Shown in pieces: positions 45,603 to 55,738 of a stretch of DNA of 64,000 bases (position 1 is its first letter; each line of letters opens with the position of its first letter). The position numbers and the translations under genes are program-made. The notes beneath the pieces were generated by a model. That model saw only the letters and a list, made by a program, of their open reading frames with translations. It searched no databases and was not told the origin of the DNA. Origin of the DNA: Marnyiella aurantia (lineage in GTDB: Bacteria; Bacteroidota; Bacteroidia; Flavobacteriales; Weeksellaceae); contig NZ_CP059472.1 in NCBI RefSeq assembly GCF_014041915.1, positions 496,001-560,000 of the forward strand, written 5' to 3'.

Positions 45603-46052
45603 TCATTGCTTAATCTTCAGTTTTTTTATAAGTTTCAGTAGACCGTCGCGGTTTTTTGCTTCATGATAGAATTTTGGGAGCTTTTCAAGCAGGGTAAAAT
45701 GAGAGCGGTCTTTATGCTCGCGAAGGTCTGCCGCAATATACCGTTCCAGATAGTCAAGATGTTTACCGTTTAGGGCGAAAAATACCTCATCACGAAATGG
45801 CGCCTGCAGCCACAGGTCTGCACCAAACCAGGAATGTGCCGGCAAGGACACCTTCGCATATCCAATTTTGGTTACTGTTTCGCGCTTGCAGCCACAAAAA
45901 GTGCATAAAAGCCGCGCGGTGCAGCGGTCCTGATCCACTGCGGCAACAGCTTTTTTCTCGCAGGCAGGGCACACGATCCATACTTCGCGGTCAAAGTCGG
46001 AAAGACGGAGGTTTTCATCTTTAAATCTCATAGGAACTGTATGAATTGACAT
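45603..46052 (-). CDS. Hypothetical zinc-ribbon-like protein
   Basis: A 149-residue soluble protein with two CxxC-type pairs (VCPACEKK and CTFCGCK near residues 28-55) that could form a zinc ribbon, followed by a Phe/Trp-rich region (FGADLWLQAPFRDEVFF) and helices to the end. I recognise no named family; function unknown. It begins with ATG at 46052 on the minus strand, preceded by the ohr remnant region. Both flanks carry dispersed repeats, so the gene may be part of a variable region. Confidence 0.6.
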   Translation of the reverse strand: MSIHTVPMRFKDENLRLSDFDREVWIVCPACEKKAVAAVDQDRCTARLLCTFCGCKRETVTKIGYAKVSLPAHSWFGADLWLQAPFRDEVFFALNGKHLDYLERYIAADLREHKDRSHFTLLEKLPKFYHEAKNRDGLLKLIKKLKIKQ

Positions 46053-46184
46053 CGATTATTAATTAACGAAGAAAGGTCACTGTTTCAAATATAGAAAATT
46101 ATAGTAGAGGAAAATATAACGTTTCAAAACAAAAAATCCCTTCAGAATTTCTTCCAAAAGGATTAAGTTAATGGATGCGGTTAT

Positions 46185-46304
46185 TTATCCGTTGTTCGTC
46201 ACCGTAAGCTTTACTTCCATATTGTTCCGTGTAGCATTGGAGTAAGGACCAACTTCATGCGCTTTCTCTACAAGTCACTGCGCTACTTCAATGGATACCC
46301 CGCT
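46185..46304 (-). pseudogene. Remnant of a second ohr gene (C-terminal end)
   Basis: This segment on the minus strand encodes SNATRNNMEVKLTVTNNG and its stop, identical to the C-terminal end of the intact ohr gene at 46951-47376, plus about 20 degraded codons upstream with TGA at 46277-46279 and Gly in place of the active Cys (HEVGPYSNAT versus HQVCPYSNAT). The downstream sequence shared with the intact copy extends to 46129, covering its terminator region. It is a truncated duplicate rather than a chance match. Confidence 0.85.
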
Positions 46305-46313
46305 GTCGCGGAT

Positions 46314-46362
46314 TTATAATCCGTGATCTTTAAGCTTTATCGCACAACTTTCAAAGATGCAA
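46314..46362. repeat. Third copy of 50-base dispersed repeat
   Basis: Shares tttataatccgtgat(c)tttaagct and gcacaactttca with copies at 45153-45202 and 45551-45600. It directly abuts the end of the ohr remnant, so repeat and deletion boundary may be related. Confidence 0.65.
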
Positions 46363-46437
46363 AAGAAAATATTGATTTTCCTAAAGACAGGAAAGTCAAC
46401 GGTTGCAAATTAGCGGCATCAGGTCAGGATAAATCTT

Positions 46438-46773
46438 CTATTTTTTGAAATCAATTCCATGCCCCTTTCCATAGGACACATACCTGTTTTTGCCTATTTC
46501 CCAATCTATTTCAATCTCTCTGTAAGAAGACGGATCGTCTCCAGAATTACCTATTTCATTCCCTTCTTTGTCTAGAAGAACAACAAAAGCTGTTCTACTG
46601 CTCATTCCACCATCTCCTGTAGCGGCAAAAATTCTTTTTGTTGTATAAACTTTTACCTCATAATTGCCATCAGGGCTTGTCTCGGAATACATAAATTCTT
46701 TTTGATTCAAAAAAACATAAGCTATAAAAATCAAAACAGAAAACGTTAATAGCAAATAAATTCCTTTTTTCAT
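46438..46773 (-). CDS. Small anchored hypothetical protein
   Basis: A 111-residue protein with one N-terminal membrane helix (about 4-22) and a soluble region with SPDGNYEVKVYTTKR and SYREIEIDWEIG segments. It could be a signal-anchored domain of DUF-type; no family is recognised. The start at 46773 gives a proper signal-anchor; the frame opens six codons earlier at 46791. It lies between the ohr remnant and the intact ohr gene. Confidence 0.55.
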   Translation of the reverse strand: MKKGIYLLLTFSVLIFIAYVFLNQKEFMYSETSPDGNYEVKVYTTKRIFAATGDGGMSSRTAFVVLLDKEGNEIGNSGDDPSSYREIEIDWEIGKNRYVSYGKGHGIDFKK

Positions 46774-46898
46774 AAAATAAACTTTCACCAAAACTAAGAA
46801 AGTTTAGGTATTTGACCACTTACCGTGCGGAAATAAGAACTCCCCATTCCACAAACCAGGTTAAAGGGATTTTATTTCCTGAAAATCAACGATCTAAA

Positions 46899-46935
46899 AA
46901 ACAAAAAATCCCTTCAGAATTTCTTCCAAAAGGAT
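46899..46935 (-). terminator. Putative terminator of ohr operon
   Basis: On the minus strand, atcctt pairs imperfectly with aaggga around a central loop and is followed by six T. The same sequence is repeated at 46129-46165 behind the ohr remnant. The stem is weak, so termination is tentative. Confidence 0.45.
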
Positions 46936-46950
46936 AATGAATGCGGTTGT

Positions 46951-47376
46951 TTATCCGTTGTTCGTCACCGTAAGCTTTACTTCCATATTGTTCCGTGTCG
47001 CATTGGAATAGGGACAGACCTGATGTGCCTTTTCCACCAGTGACTGCGCTTCCTCCAGGGATACTCCGGGAACGTTGACCTCAAGTTCAGCCGCCAGACC
47101 GAAACCACCATTGTCAATCTGGCCAATGCTGACTTTTGCGGTTACAGAAGTTTCACCGGTTCTTACCTTTGCAAGTCTGCTTACCTGTTTCAGCGCGCTG
47201 TCAAAACAGGCCGAATAACCTGCGGCAAACAGCATCTCAGGATTAGCATAATCATCATTGGCGCCTCCCAGGGCCTTTGGCATGCGGACCTCCATATCAA
47301 TCAGTCCGTTGTCACTTTTTACATGGCCATCGCGGCCGCCGGTAGCAGTTACGCTTGTGGTGTACAGTGTTTTCAT
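46951..47376 (-). CDS. ohr: Organic hydroperoxide resistance protein Ohr
   Basis: A 141-residue thiol peroxidase of the Ohr/OsmC family. Motifs are MKTLYTTSVTATGGRDGHV, then FAAGYSACFDSAL with the peroxidatic Cys and VCPYSNATRNN with the resolving Cys. Ohr reduces organic and lipid hydroperoxides and is usually repressed by OhrR, which is encoded directly upstream (gap of two bases). Both cysteines are present, so it should be active. A second degraded copy lies nearby. Confidence 0.95.
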   Translation of the reverse strand: MKTLYTTSVTATGGRDGHVKSDNGLIDMEVRMPKALGGANDDYANPEMLFAAGYSACFDSALKQVSRLAKVRTGETSVTAKVSIGQIDNGGFGLAAELEVNVPGVSLEEAQSLVEKAHQVCPYSNATRNNMEVKLTVTNNG

Positions 47377-47378
47377 AT

Positions 47379-47813
47379 CTATTTTTGTATTTGGTTAATG
47401 ATTTTGTTAAGTGTTGCTTTCAACGCGTTAAGTTCGTTCTCTTCAACATCAATATTTTCAAGCATTCTGGCCGGAATTTCCATGGCTTTCGCTTGAAGCG
47501 CCTTGCCAATTTCAGTAAGGAAGAGATGCACTACGCGTTCGTCTTTACTGCACCGTTTACGAGCTACAAAATTCTTTAATTCCAGTCTTTTCAGAAGTGG
47601 TGTCAGCGTACCGCTGTCCAGCAACAAACGGTTGCCCAGGTCGCAAACCGCCAGACCATCCTGTTCCCAAAGTACCAGCATCACCAGATATTGAGGATAT
47701 GTTAAGTCCAATTCCTCCAGCAGCGGACGGTACAAGCCCGTAATCTCCCGGGAAAGAGCATAGAGCGGGAAGCACAGTTGCCCGTCCAGACGAAGTGAGT
47801 CAGCGGTACCCAT
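47379..47813 (-). CDS. ohrR: MarR family regulator OhrR
   Basis: A 144-residue MarR-type repressor with the N-terminal sensing Cys in LDGQLCFPLYALSRE (residue 14 or so) as in OhrR, a winged helix-turn-helix (LLLDSGTLTPLLKRLE), and RCSKDERVVHLFLTE. Organic hydroperoxide oxidises this Cys and releases DNA. It sits between the nitroreductase (14 bases upstream) and ohr, and likely represses the whole operon through the palindrome at 48539-48550. Confidence 0.93.
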   Translation of the reverse strand: MGTADSLRLDGQLCFPLYALSREITGLYRPLLEELDLTYPQYLVMLVLWEQDGLAVCDLGNRLLLDSGTLTPLLKRLELKNFVARKRCSKDERVVHLFLTEIGKALQAKAMEIPARMLENIDVEENELNALKATLNKIINQIQK

Positions 47814-47827
47814 ATTCCAAATTTTTA

Positions 47828-48460
47828 TTATTTTCTGATGATGAACTCCTCCATTGGAAGTCTAACCTTCTTCATTGTGGAGAGCCAGTCTTTTTCGGCG
47901 TCGCGGTAGCCCAGATAAAGCAAAGTTACACTCTTAAGTCCAAGTTCCTGAAGTCCCAGGATTTCATCAACAACATCATTGCTGAAGCCTTCGGCCGGTG
48001 TGCTGTCTATCTTAAGTTCTGCAGCCTGTGCCATCGCCAGTCCAAGTGCAATATAAGTCTGTCTGGCGGTATGGGCAAAATGCTCAGCCGGTGTCTGTGC
48101 GCCGTACAGCTGCTTCAGGAGGTCTGTGTAACTTCCAAAACGGCCGCGCGGCAGTTCCCGAACATCTGTATGATAGTCGTATACCGCATCAATTTTCTCA
48201 GCAGAATACTCGTCCCACGCAGCGAACACCAGTACATGAGAGCTGTCGCGCATTACTTCAGGATTAAGAGCTCCTTTAACCATCTTTTCCTTTAACTCCT
48301 GATTCTCCACCACAATTACGCGGAAAGGCTGGAGTCCGGAGGAAGTTGGCGCCAGTCGCGCCGCTTCCAGGATACTGTTTAGATCCTGTTCTGAAACCTT
48401 TCTGTTCGGATCGTACGCTTTTACCGCATGTCTCCAGTTTAAATTTTCTAGTAATGACAT
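47828..48460 (-). CDS. Nitroreductase family NAD(P)H oxidoreductase
   Basis: A 210-residue flavoenzyme of the nitroreductase family (NfsB/YfkO-like): NWRHAVKAYDPNRKVSEQDL with FMN-binding residues at the start, LAPTSSGLQPFRVIVVEN, and EDWLSTMKKVRLPMEEF at the end. Substrates may be quinones or nitro compounds. It is first in the operon nfsB-like - ohrR - ohr, an arrangement that suggests a role in thiol or quinone stress. Its leader of about 50 bases contains the putative OhrR operator. Confidence 0.9.
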   Translation of the reverse strand: MSLLENLNWRHAVKAYDPNRKVSEQDLNSILEAARLAPTSSGLQPFRVIVVENQELKEKMVKGALNPEVMRDSSHVLVFAAWDEYSAEKIDAVYDYHTDVRELPRGRFGSYTDLLKQLYGAQTPAEHFAHTARQTYIALGLAMAQAAELKIDSTPAEGFSNDVVDEILGLQELGLKSVTLLYLGYRDAEKDWLSTMKKVRLPMEEFIIRK

Positions 48461-48518
48461 TTATTTAAATTTTGTTGATTAATAACTTTCTGTACTCAAG
48501 CATTGGCCTTGAATGGCA

Positions 48519-48526
48519 CAAAGGTA
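48519..48526 (-). promoter_or_regulatory. -7 promoter element (TACCTTTG) of nitroreductase-ohrR-ohr
   Basis: Reads TACCTTTG on the minus strand and lies about 58 bases before the nitroreductase start. The palindrome at 48539-48550 lies just upstream, between the -33 and -7 positions. Confidence 0.55.
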
Positions 48527-48538
48527 TGCTGAATTAAT

Positions 48539-48550
48539 ATTGTGCACAAT
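48539..48550. promoter_or_regulatory. Putative OhrR operator palindrome
   Basis: The 12-base perfect palindrome attgtgcacaat sits 12 bases upstream of the -7 element of the nitroreductase-ohrR-ohr operon, within AT-rich flanks. MarR/OhrR proteins bind inverted repeats of this size, and position between -33 and -7 would allow repression. Binding is inference. Confidence 0.5.
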
Positions 48551-48633
48551 TAAATTGTCATAAACGAATAGTAGACAGTATCTATCAAGATTCCGGAACG
48601 CAGGCAGAATCGAAAAGAGGCACTCCTGAAATC

Positions 48634-48661
48634 AACAAAAATCCCCTCAGATATGAGGGGG
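48634..48661 (-). terminator. Rho-independent terminator of katG
   Basis: On the minus strand, ccccTCA (complement of 48654-48660) pairs with TGAgggg (complement of 48643-48649) around a four-base loop, then atttttg. It starts eight bases after the katG stop. Confidence 0.75.
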
Positions 48662-48668
48662 ATAAAGT

Positions 48669-51002
<2,334 letters not shown>

Positions 51003-51015
51003 TTATTGTTTTTAC

Positions 51016-51023
51016 CAAAGTTA
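51016..51023 (-). promoter_or_regulatory. -7 promoter element (TAACTTTG) of katG
   Basis: Reads TAACTTTG on the minus strand, 16 bases before the katG ATG at 50999. No regulator-binding site was recognised. Confidence 0.5.
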
Positions 51024-51217
51024 ATATTATTAACAAGCGGCAGGGCAGATTTTTCATAGTTAATCCTCATACTGCCAATAGACCATTTGAATTGATAGGA
51101 TTCAAGTGATTTATTTTATCTATTGACGCTTAATTTTGAGTTATGATGAATATCTTTTGATTTATGAACATTGAGAAAAATTGCTGAAATTTGCAGCTGT
51201 CCTTAATGTTGCAGAAT

Positions 51218-53341
51218 ATGAAGCTATGTATCGCCGAGAAACCCAGTGTCGCCCGAGATATTGCCAAAGTATTGGGTGCCAACCAGTCCAGGCAGGGTTA
51301 TATGGAGGGCAACGGATATCTGGTGACCTGGACCTTCGGCCATCTCTGTACCTTAAAGGAACCCCACGACTACAGTCCGCATTATAAATCCTGGGACCTG
51401 ATCTTCCTGCCTATCATCCCAAAGAATTTCGGCATTAAGCTTATTTCTAATCCCGGAGTGGAAAAGCAGTTTCGGGTAATCGAGCAGCTTGTAGATCAAT
51501 GTACAGAGGTCATTAACTGCGGTGATGCCGGCCAGGAGGGAGAACTTATACAGCGTTGGGTACTGCAGAAAGCCCGCTGTAAGAAACCTGTGCAGCGGCT
51601 TTGGATCTCGTCCCTAACTGAGGAAGCTATCCTAGAAGGATTTGCTAACCTGAAACCTGCTGAGGATTATCACAACCTTTATTTAGCCGGAAATGCGCGA
51701 GCTGTGGGCGACTGGCTTCTGGGAATAAATGCCACCAGACTGTTTACGAGGAAATTTGGCGGTAACCGTGGTGTACTGTCCATCGGCCGGGTTCAGACAC
51801 CTACGTTGGCGATGCTTGTACAGAGACAGAAGGAGATTGATGCGTTTAATTCTGAAGAATACTGGGAACTGAAGACGGTTTACCGCGCTGTCCACTTCAG
51901 TGCAGCCATAGACCGACTTAAGACCAGAGAAAAGGCAGAAAAAGGTCTGGACTACCTGAAACAGCATCTTTTTGAAATCGTTTCGTTTGAAATAAAAGAA
52001 GGTAAAGAGAAAAATCCCCGTCTGTTTGACCTTACCGCTCTTCAGGTAGAAGCTAACCGCAAGTATGGCTTCTCTGCCGAAAATACATTAAAGTACATCC
52101 AAAGTCTCTATGAAAAAAAGCACACCACCTATCCAAGGGTAGATACTACCTACCTGCCGGACAGTCTCTATCCGAAAATTGCCGGAATCATGCGGGCCAT
52201 GCATTTTTACAGTGACCTTACGGCGCCGCTTCTGGAAGGCGGACTACCGAAAACAAAGGCCGTGTTCGACGATTCCAAAGTAACCGACCACCACGCTATA
52301 ATACCCACCGAAGTGACACCCGGCAGCAACCTGGCGCGTGAAGAGAAACTGATTTACGATCTTGTTGCGAAGCGGTTTATTGCTGTATTCTATCCTGAAT
52401 GTAAGATTTCGAACACCCTAGTGGAAGGAAAAGTAGGAACAATACCTTTCAAAACCAATGGCAGACAGGTATTGGAACCGGGTTGGCGAGCAGTTTATGC
52501 AAAGGAAAAGGTGGAACTTCAGGATAAATCCAGGGTTGAGGCAAAGGATGAGGAGCAGGAAATCCCCGAATTTAAAGCGGGAGAAACTGGTCCTCATAAA
52601 CCGCTTGTACATCAGGGAAAGACAACGCCGCCAAAACCTTATACCGAGGCTACCCTACTGCGCGCCATGGAAACTGCAGGCAAGCAGGTGGAAGACGAAG
52701 AACTGCGCGATATGCTGAAGGCGAACGGAATAGGCAGACCTTCAACACGTGCGAACATCATCGAAACTCTTTTCAAGAGAAAATACATTGAAAGAAAAAA
52801 GAAAAACATCTTTGCGACGCGTACCGGCATGGATCTTATAGATACCATAGACGATGAAGTTCTGAAAAGTCCTGAACTCACGGGCGAATGGGAATATAAA
52901 CTGAGAAAGATAGAAAGCGGTGAATATGAAGCCAATGTTTTCCGGGAGGAACTGGTGGCAATGGTTACAGATCTTACCCGGAAAGTAATCAGTGAAAAAG
53001 CCAGAAGCATCTCCTTTGAGGAAGTTTCGGTTCCGCAAAAGAAAGAAAAGATTCCCCGTAAAACCACCGTCATTGAATGGAATGAAATAAGTTGTCCCAA
53101 GTGCCAGCAAAATCGCCTGATTAAGGGCAGGACGGCCATTGGCTGCGTTCAGCACCGTGAATGTGGATTCAAAATACCTTTTGTCTGCTTCGGAAAAAAG
53201 CTTACAGAGAAACAGATTCACGATGTGGTTGTTAAAGGAAAATCAGGAAAACTGAAAGGCTTCACCGGGCATCCGTCAGGCATCACTGAGGGTTTTCTTG
53301 CACTTGGAGAGGATGGCAAAGTGGAACTCCAGTCCAGATAA
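51218..53341 (+). CDS. topB: DNA topoisomerase III
   Basis: A 707-residue type IA topoisomerase. The TOPRIM domain (about 1-140) starts KLCIAEKPSVARDIAKVLGA and has INCGDAGQEGELIQRW; the catalytic tyrosine lies in HTTYPRVDTTYLPDSLY near 310; NGIGRPSTRANI is a further family motif. A C-terminal CxxC/Cys segment (ISCPKCQQNRLIKGR; CVQHRECGF) looks like a topoisomerase zinc finger. It resolves replication and recombination intermediates. ATG 51218 is chosen because the family begins MKLCIAEKPS; upstream in-frame starts at 51191 and 51206 add no homology. Confidence 0.95.
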   Translation: MKLCIAEKPSVARDIAKVLGANQSRQGYMEGNGYLVTWTFGHLCTLKEPHDYSPHYKSWDLIFLPIIPKNFGIKLISNPGVEKQFRVIEQLVDQCTEVINCGDAGQEGELIQRWVLQKARCKKPVQRLWISSLTEEAILEGFANLKPAEDYHNLYLAGNARAVGDWLLGINATRLFTRKFGGNRGVLSIGRVQTPTLAMLVQRQKEIDAFNSEEYWELKTVYRAVHFSAAIDRLKTREKAEKGLDYLKQHLFEIVSFEIKEGKEKNPRLFDLTALQVEANRKYGFSAENTLKYIQSLYEKKHTTYPRVDTTYLPDSLYPKIAGIMRAMHFYSDLTAPLLEGGLPKTKAVFDDSKVTDHHAIIPTEVTPGSNLAREEKLIYDLVAKRFIAVFYPECKISNTLVEGKVGTIPFKTNGRQVLEPGWRAVYAKEKVELQDKSRVEAKDEEQEIPEFKAGETGPHKPLVHQGKTTPPKPYTEATLLRAMETAGKQVEDEELRDMLKANGIGRPSTRANIIETLFKRKYIERKKKNIFATRTGMDLIDTIDDEVLKSPELTGEWEYKLRKIESGEYEANVFREELVAMVTDLTRKVISEKARSISFEEVSVPQKKEKIPRKTTVIEWNEISCPKCQQNRLIKGRTAIGCVQHRECGFKIPFVCFGKKLTEKQIHDVVVKGKSGKLKGFTGHPSGITEGFLALGEDGKVELQSR

Positions 53342-53437
53342 AGCTTATACTTTAATAAAATAAGACCCCTTTTAACACAGAACAATTACTCCGCAATATC
53401 CTTAGTTCCTGTAAAATCCGGAATTGTTTAAAAATAT

Positions 53438-53445
53438 TACCTTTG
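53438..53445 (+). promoter_or_regulatory. -7 promoter element (TACCTTTG)
   Basis: Matches TAnnTTTG about 70 bases before the FKBP ATG at 53515, leaving a 60-base leader. Confidence 0.5.
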
Positions 53446-53514
53446 CACCTTTGCGGCCAGCAGGCCGTTTTATTTATAATGAAAGGGGCCAGTTCCCTTT
53501 GCAAACTTTACCCA

Positions 53515-54015
53515 ATGACAATAGAAAAAAACCACGTAGTTGCACTTCAATATACTTTGAATGCGATTGAAGAAAATGGAGCGCAAACCTTCATCGAAAA
53601 AACGGACGCCGAAAACCCTTTTACCTTCATTTATGGTGTAGGAATGATGCTGCCTAAATTTGAACAGGAAATCGAAGGATTGGCTGCAGGCGACAAGAAA
53701 ACATTTACACTCACTCCTCAGGAAGGGTATGGAGAGAAGGCTGAAAACGCATCAACGCAACTTCCGGCAGAAATGTTCGTACAGTCCGGAATGCCGCCAA
53801 TCGGTGCAATCCTTCCCCTGCAGGACCAGGACGGAAACCACCTGAGTGCAGTAGTTACAGAGGTAGCAGATGATGCTGTTACAGTAGACCTTAATCATCC
53901 GATGGCGGGAAAAACGCTTAATTTTGATGTAGAAGTTGTACTAACCCGTCCTGCAACGGAGGAAGAACTGTCGCACGGGCATGCCCACGGTGTAGACGGA
54001 CAGTCAGGACATTAA
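53515..54015 (+). CDS. FKBP-type peptidyl-prolyl isomerase (SlyD-like)
   Basis: A 166-residue SlyD-type FKBP: MTIEKNHVVALQYTLNAI, YGVGMMLPKFEQEIEGL, LTPQEGYGE, then an insert-in-flap chaperone domain (about 75-125), and LNHPMAGKTLNFDVEV. The C-terminus is His-rich (SHGHAHGVDGQSGH), as in SlyD, and may bind Ni or other metals. It assists protein folding in the cytosol. ATG 53515 is the family start; the earlier start at 53443 adds unrelated residues. Confidence 0.93.
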   Translation: MTIEKNHVVALQYTLNAIEENGAQTFIEKTDAENPFTFIYGVGMMLPKFEQEIEGLAAGDKKTFTLTPQEGYGEKAENASTQLPAEMFVQSGMPPIGAILPLQDQDGNHLSAVVTEVADDAVTVDLNHPMAGKTLNFDVEVVLTRPATEEELSHGHAHGVDGQSGH

Positions 54016-54038
54016 GTTTCCCTTTATCAATAAATACA

Positions 54039-54063
54039 GGCTTCGACATTGTCGGAGCCTTTT
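54039..54063 (+). terminator. Rho-independent terminator
   Basis: ggcttcgac (54039-54047) pairs with gtcggagcc (54051-54059) with one G-T pair and a short loop, then T-rich. It ends the FKBP gene. Confidence 0.75.
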
Positions 54064-54124
54064 CTGTAAAGGATATAATACTGTCATTCCTGAAAAATTA
54101 TTTAGGTAGTTTCCAAAATTTAAC

Positions 54125-54132
54125 TATTTTTG
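54125..54132 (+). promoter_or_regulatory. -7 promoter element (TATTTTTG) of tRNA-Leu
   Basis: Matches TAnnTTTG, 18 bases before the tRNA 5' end. Confidence 0.5.
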
Positions 54133-54150
54133 TGCCTCACAAAATCCGAT

Positions 54151-54232
54151 GCCCGGATGGTGAAATTGGTAGACACGCTCGTTTCAGGTGCGGGTGCCCA
54201 CAAGCTTGCAGGTTCGAGTCCTGTTCCGGGCA
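54151..54232 (+). tRNA. tRNA-Leu, anticodon CAG
   Basis: An 82-base class II tRNA with acceptor GCCCGGA/TCCGGGC, D arm AATTGGTAGACACGC, anticodon loop TTCAGGT (anticodon CAG, reading CUG), a variable arm and the TTCGAGTC T loop. CCA is not encoded. A terminator follows at 54241-54266. Confidence 0.97.
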
Positions 54233-54240
54233 CATTCTAA

Positions 54241-54266
54241 GCTCTCATTTTAAATGAGGGCTTTTC
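54241..54266 (+). terminator. Rho-independent terminator of tRNA-Leu
   Basis: gctctcattt (54241-54250) pairs with aaatgagggc (54252-54261) with one G-T pair, then cttttct. A hairpin like this at tRNA ends is expected. Confidence 0.7.
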
Positions 54267-54649
54267 TATTGCCCGGAATTCAAGACTTCTTCATCTTGGA
54301 TTCACCGCAAATTCCATTATATCCGACCTAAACCTGGCTACGCTACAATGATCTGGATTGGGAATCATCCAAACTTTTCACTATTCCGCTACTTCAGCTA
54401 GTCTATTTTAAGTATTTTAACGTAATATTAATTACAATAATAGTTTTATGTAATCCAATCCATTGTTGGCATTTAAATTGATGCAGAAAACTTAACAATT
54501 CTTGCCGGCGTCCTGCGGATAAAAATCCAGTAAAATGGAATGTAAATAATGACAGGTTACGTCCTCTTCGGCAAATTATTTTTTGTTGGGGAGTCCTGTA
54601 TATTCCTCGTCTTTACAAGTGAACATTAAAACAATAGAATATACTAACT
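54267..54649. other. Intergenic region without recognised features
   Basis: About 380 AT-rich bases between the tRNA and the glycan operon. I saw no clear promoter match or hairpin; the operon's transcription start is therefore not located. Confidence 0.5.
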
Positions 54650-55738
54650 ATGGTTAATCATGATTTTCAGCAAACGGCGAGCTATGATATGATCGTCTTT
54701 TGCCACCTTCGCTGGGACTTTGTTTATCAGCGTCCCCAACATTTAATCAGCCGGCTGGCACAGGATTTCAGAATCCTTGTTATAGAGGAACCAGTACCTA
54801 CACGTCTTAACGGTAAAGGTCCTTTTGAAATAAAGGAAGTTCATCCAAATGTACATGTATGCAGACCGCCGGTGAACAGCATGAATGATATAGGCGCATA
54901 TTTGCGAAAGAAGTTGCCGAAAAACAACTATAAGGTTGGCTGGTTCTATTCCCCGGCCTTTGTTTCAGTACTGGAGCACCTCGATTTTGAAACGGTAGTG
55001 TATGACTGTATGGACGAACTTACCCTTTTCCGCGGTGCCTCAATGGAACTGGTGGATCAGGAAAAAGCACTGCTTGCCGCTGCCGATGTTGTTTATACAG
55101 GTGGAAAATCCCTGTATGAATCAAAGGTAAAGAAGCATCATAATGTTCACTGCTTCCCAAGTTCGGTAGATATTGAGCATTTTTCGGGACAAAACAAAGA
55201 CGCAACGGAAAGACCCTCTGACATGAAAGATATCCCCGGAAGGATCGTGGGCTATTACGGTGTTATTGATGAACGTATTGACCTTGAGCTTCTGAAAAAC
55301 ACAGCAGCTCTGGCTCCAGAAACCTCATTCGTCATGGTGGGCCCGCTCTGCAAAATTGGCGAACAGGATCTTCCTAAAGCGGACAATATTTATTACCTGG
55401 GCATGAAATCTTATGAAGAACTGCCCGCGTATCTTCAGCATTTTGACATTGCAATGATGCCGTTTGCACTAAATGATTCAACCAAATTCATCAGTCCAAC
55501 AAAAACGCTGGAGTATATGGCAGCCAATAAACCTATCATTTCCACCAGGATTAAAGACGTAGAAAGGGACTACAGTCACTGCATTATGCTGATAGAAAAC
55601 GAACAGGATTTCTACAGTGCCGTTATGAATCCTATGCAAAAGTTCAGCAATGAATACACCGAGATACTAAATAATACATCCTGGGACCGCACTGCACGTA
55701 AAATGGGGTCAATAATCGAAAAAACCCTTGCTGTATGA
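54650..55738 (+). CDS. GT4-like glycosyltransferase
   Basis: A 362-residue enzyme of two Rossmann domains. The N-terminal half has CHLRWDFVYQRPQHLISRLAQ, found in TuaH/YqcC-like glycosyltransferases; the C-terminal half has GYYGVIDERIDLELLK, FVMVGPLCKI, YYLGMKSYEELPAYL and MPFALNDSTKFISPTKTLEYMA, a GT4-like donor-binding domain. No membrane helix. Its stop overlaps the ATG of the UDP-galactopyranose mutase by four bases, so the two are coupled. Confidence 0.85.
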   Translation: MVNHDFQQTASYDMIVFCHLRWDFVYQRPQHLISRLAQDFRILVIEEPVPTRLNGKGPFEIKEVHPNVHVCRPPVNSMNDIGAYLRKKLPKNNYKVGWFYSPAFVSVLEHLDFETVVYDCMDELTLFRGASMELVDQEKALLAAADVVYTGGKSLYESKVKKHHNVHCFPSSVDIEHFSGQNKDATERPSDMKDIPGRIVGYYGVIDERIDLELLKNTAALAPETSFVMVGPLCKIGEQDLPKADNIYYLGMKSYEELPAYLQHFDIAMMPFALNDSTKFISPTKTLEYMAANKPIISTRIKDVERDYSHCIMLIENEQDFYSAVMNPMQKFSNEYTEILNNTSWDRTARKMGSIIEKTLAV

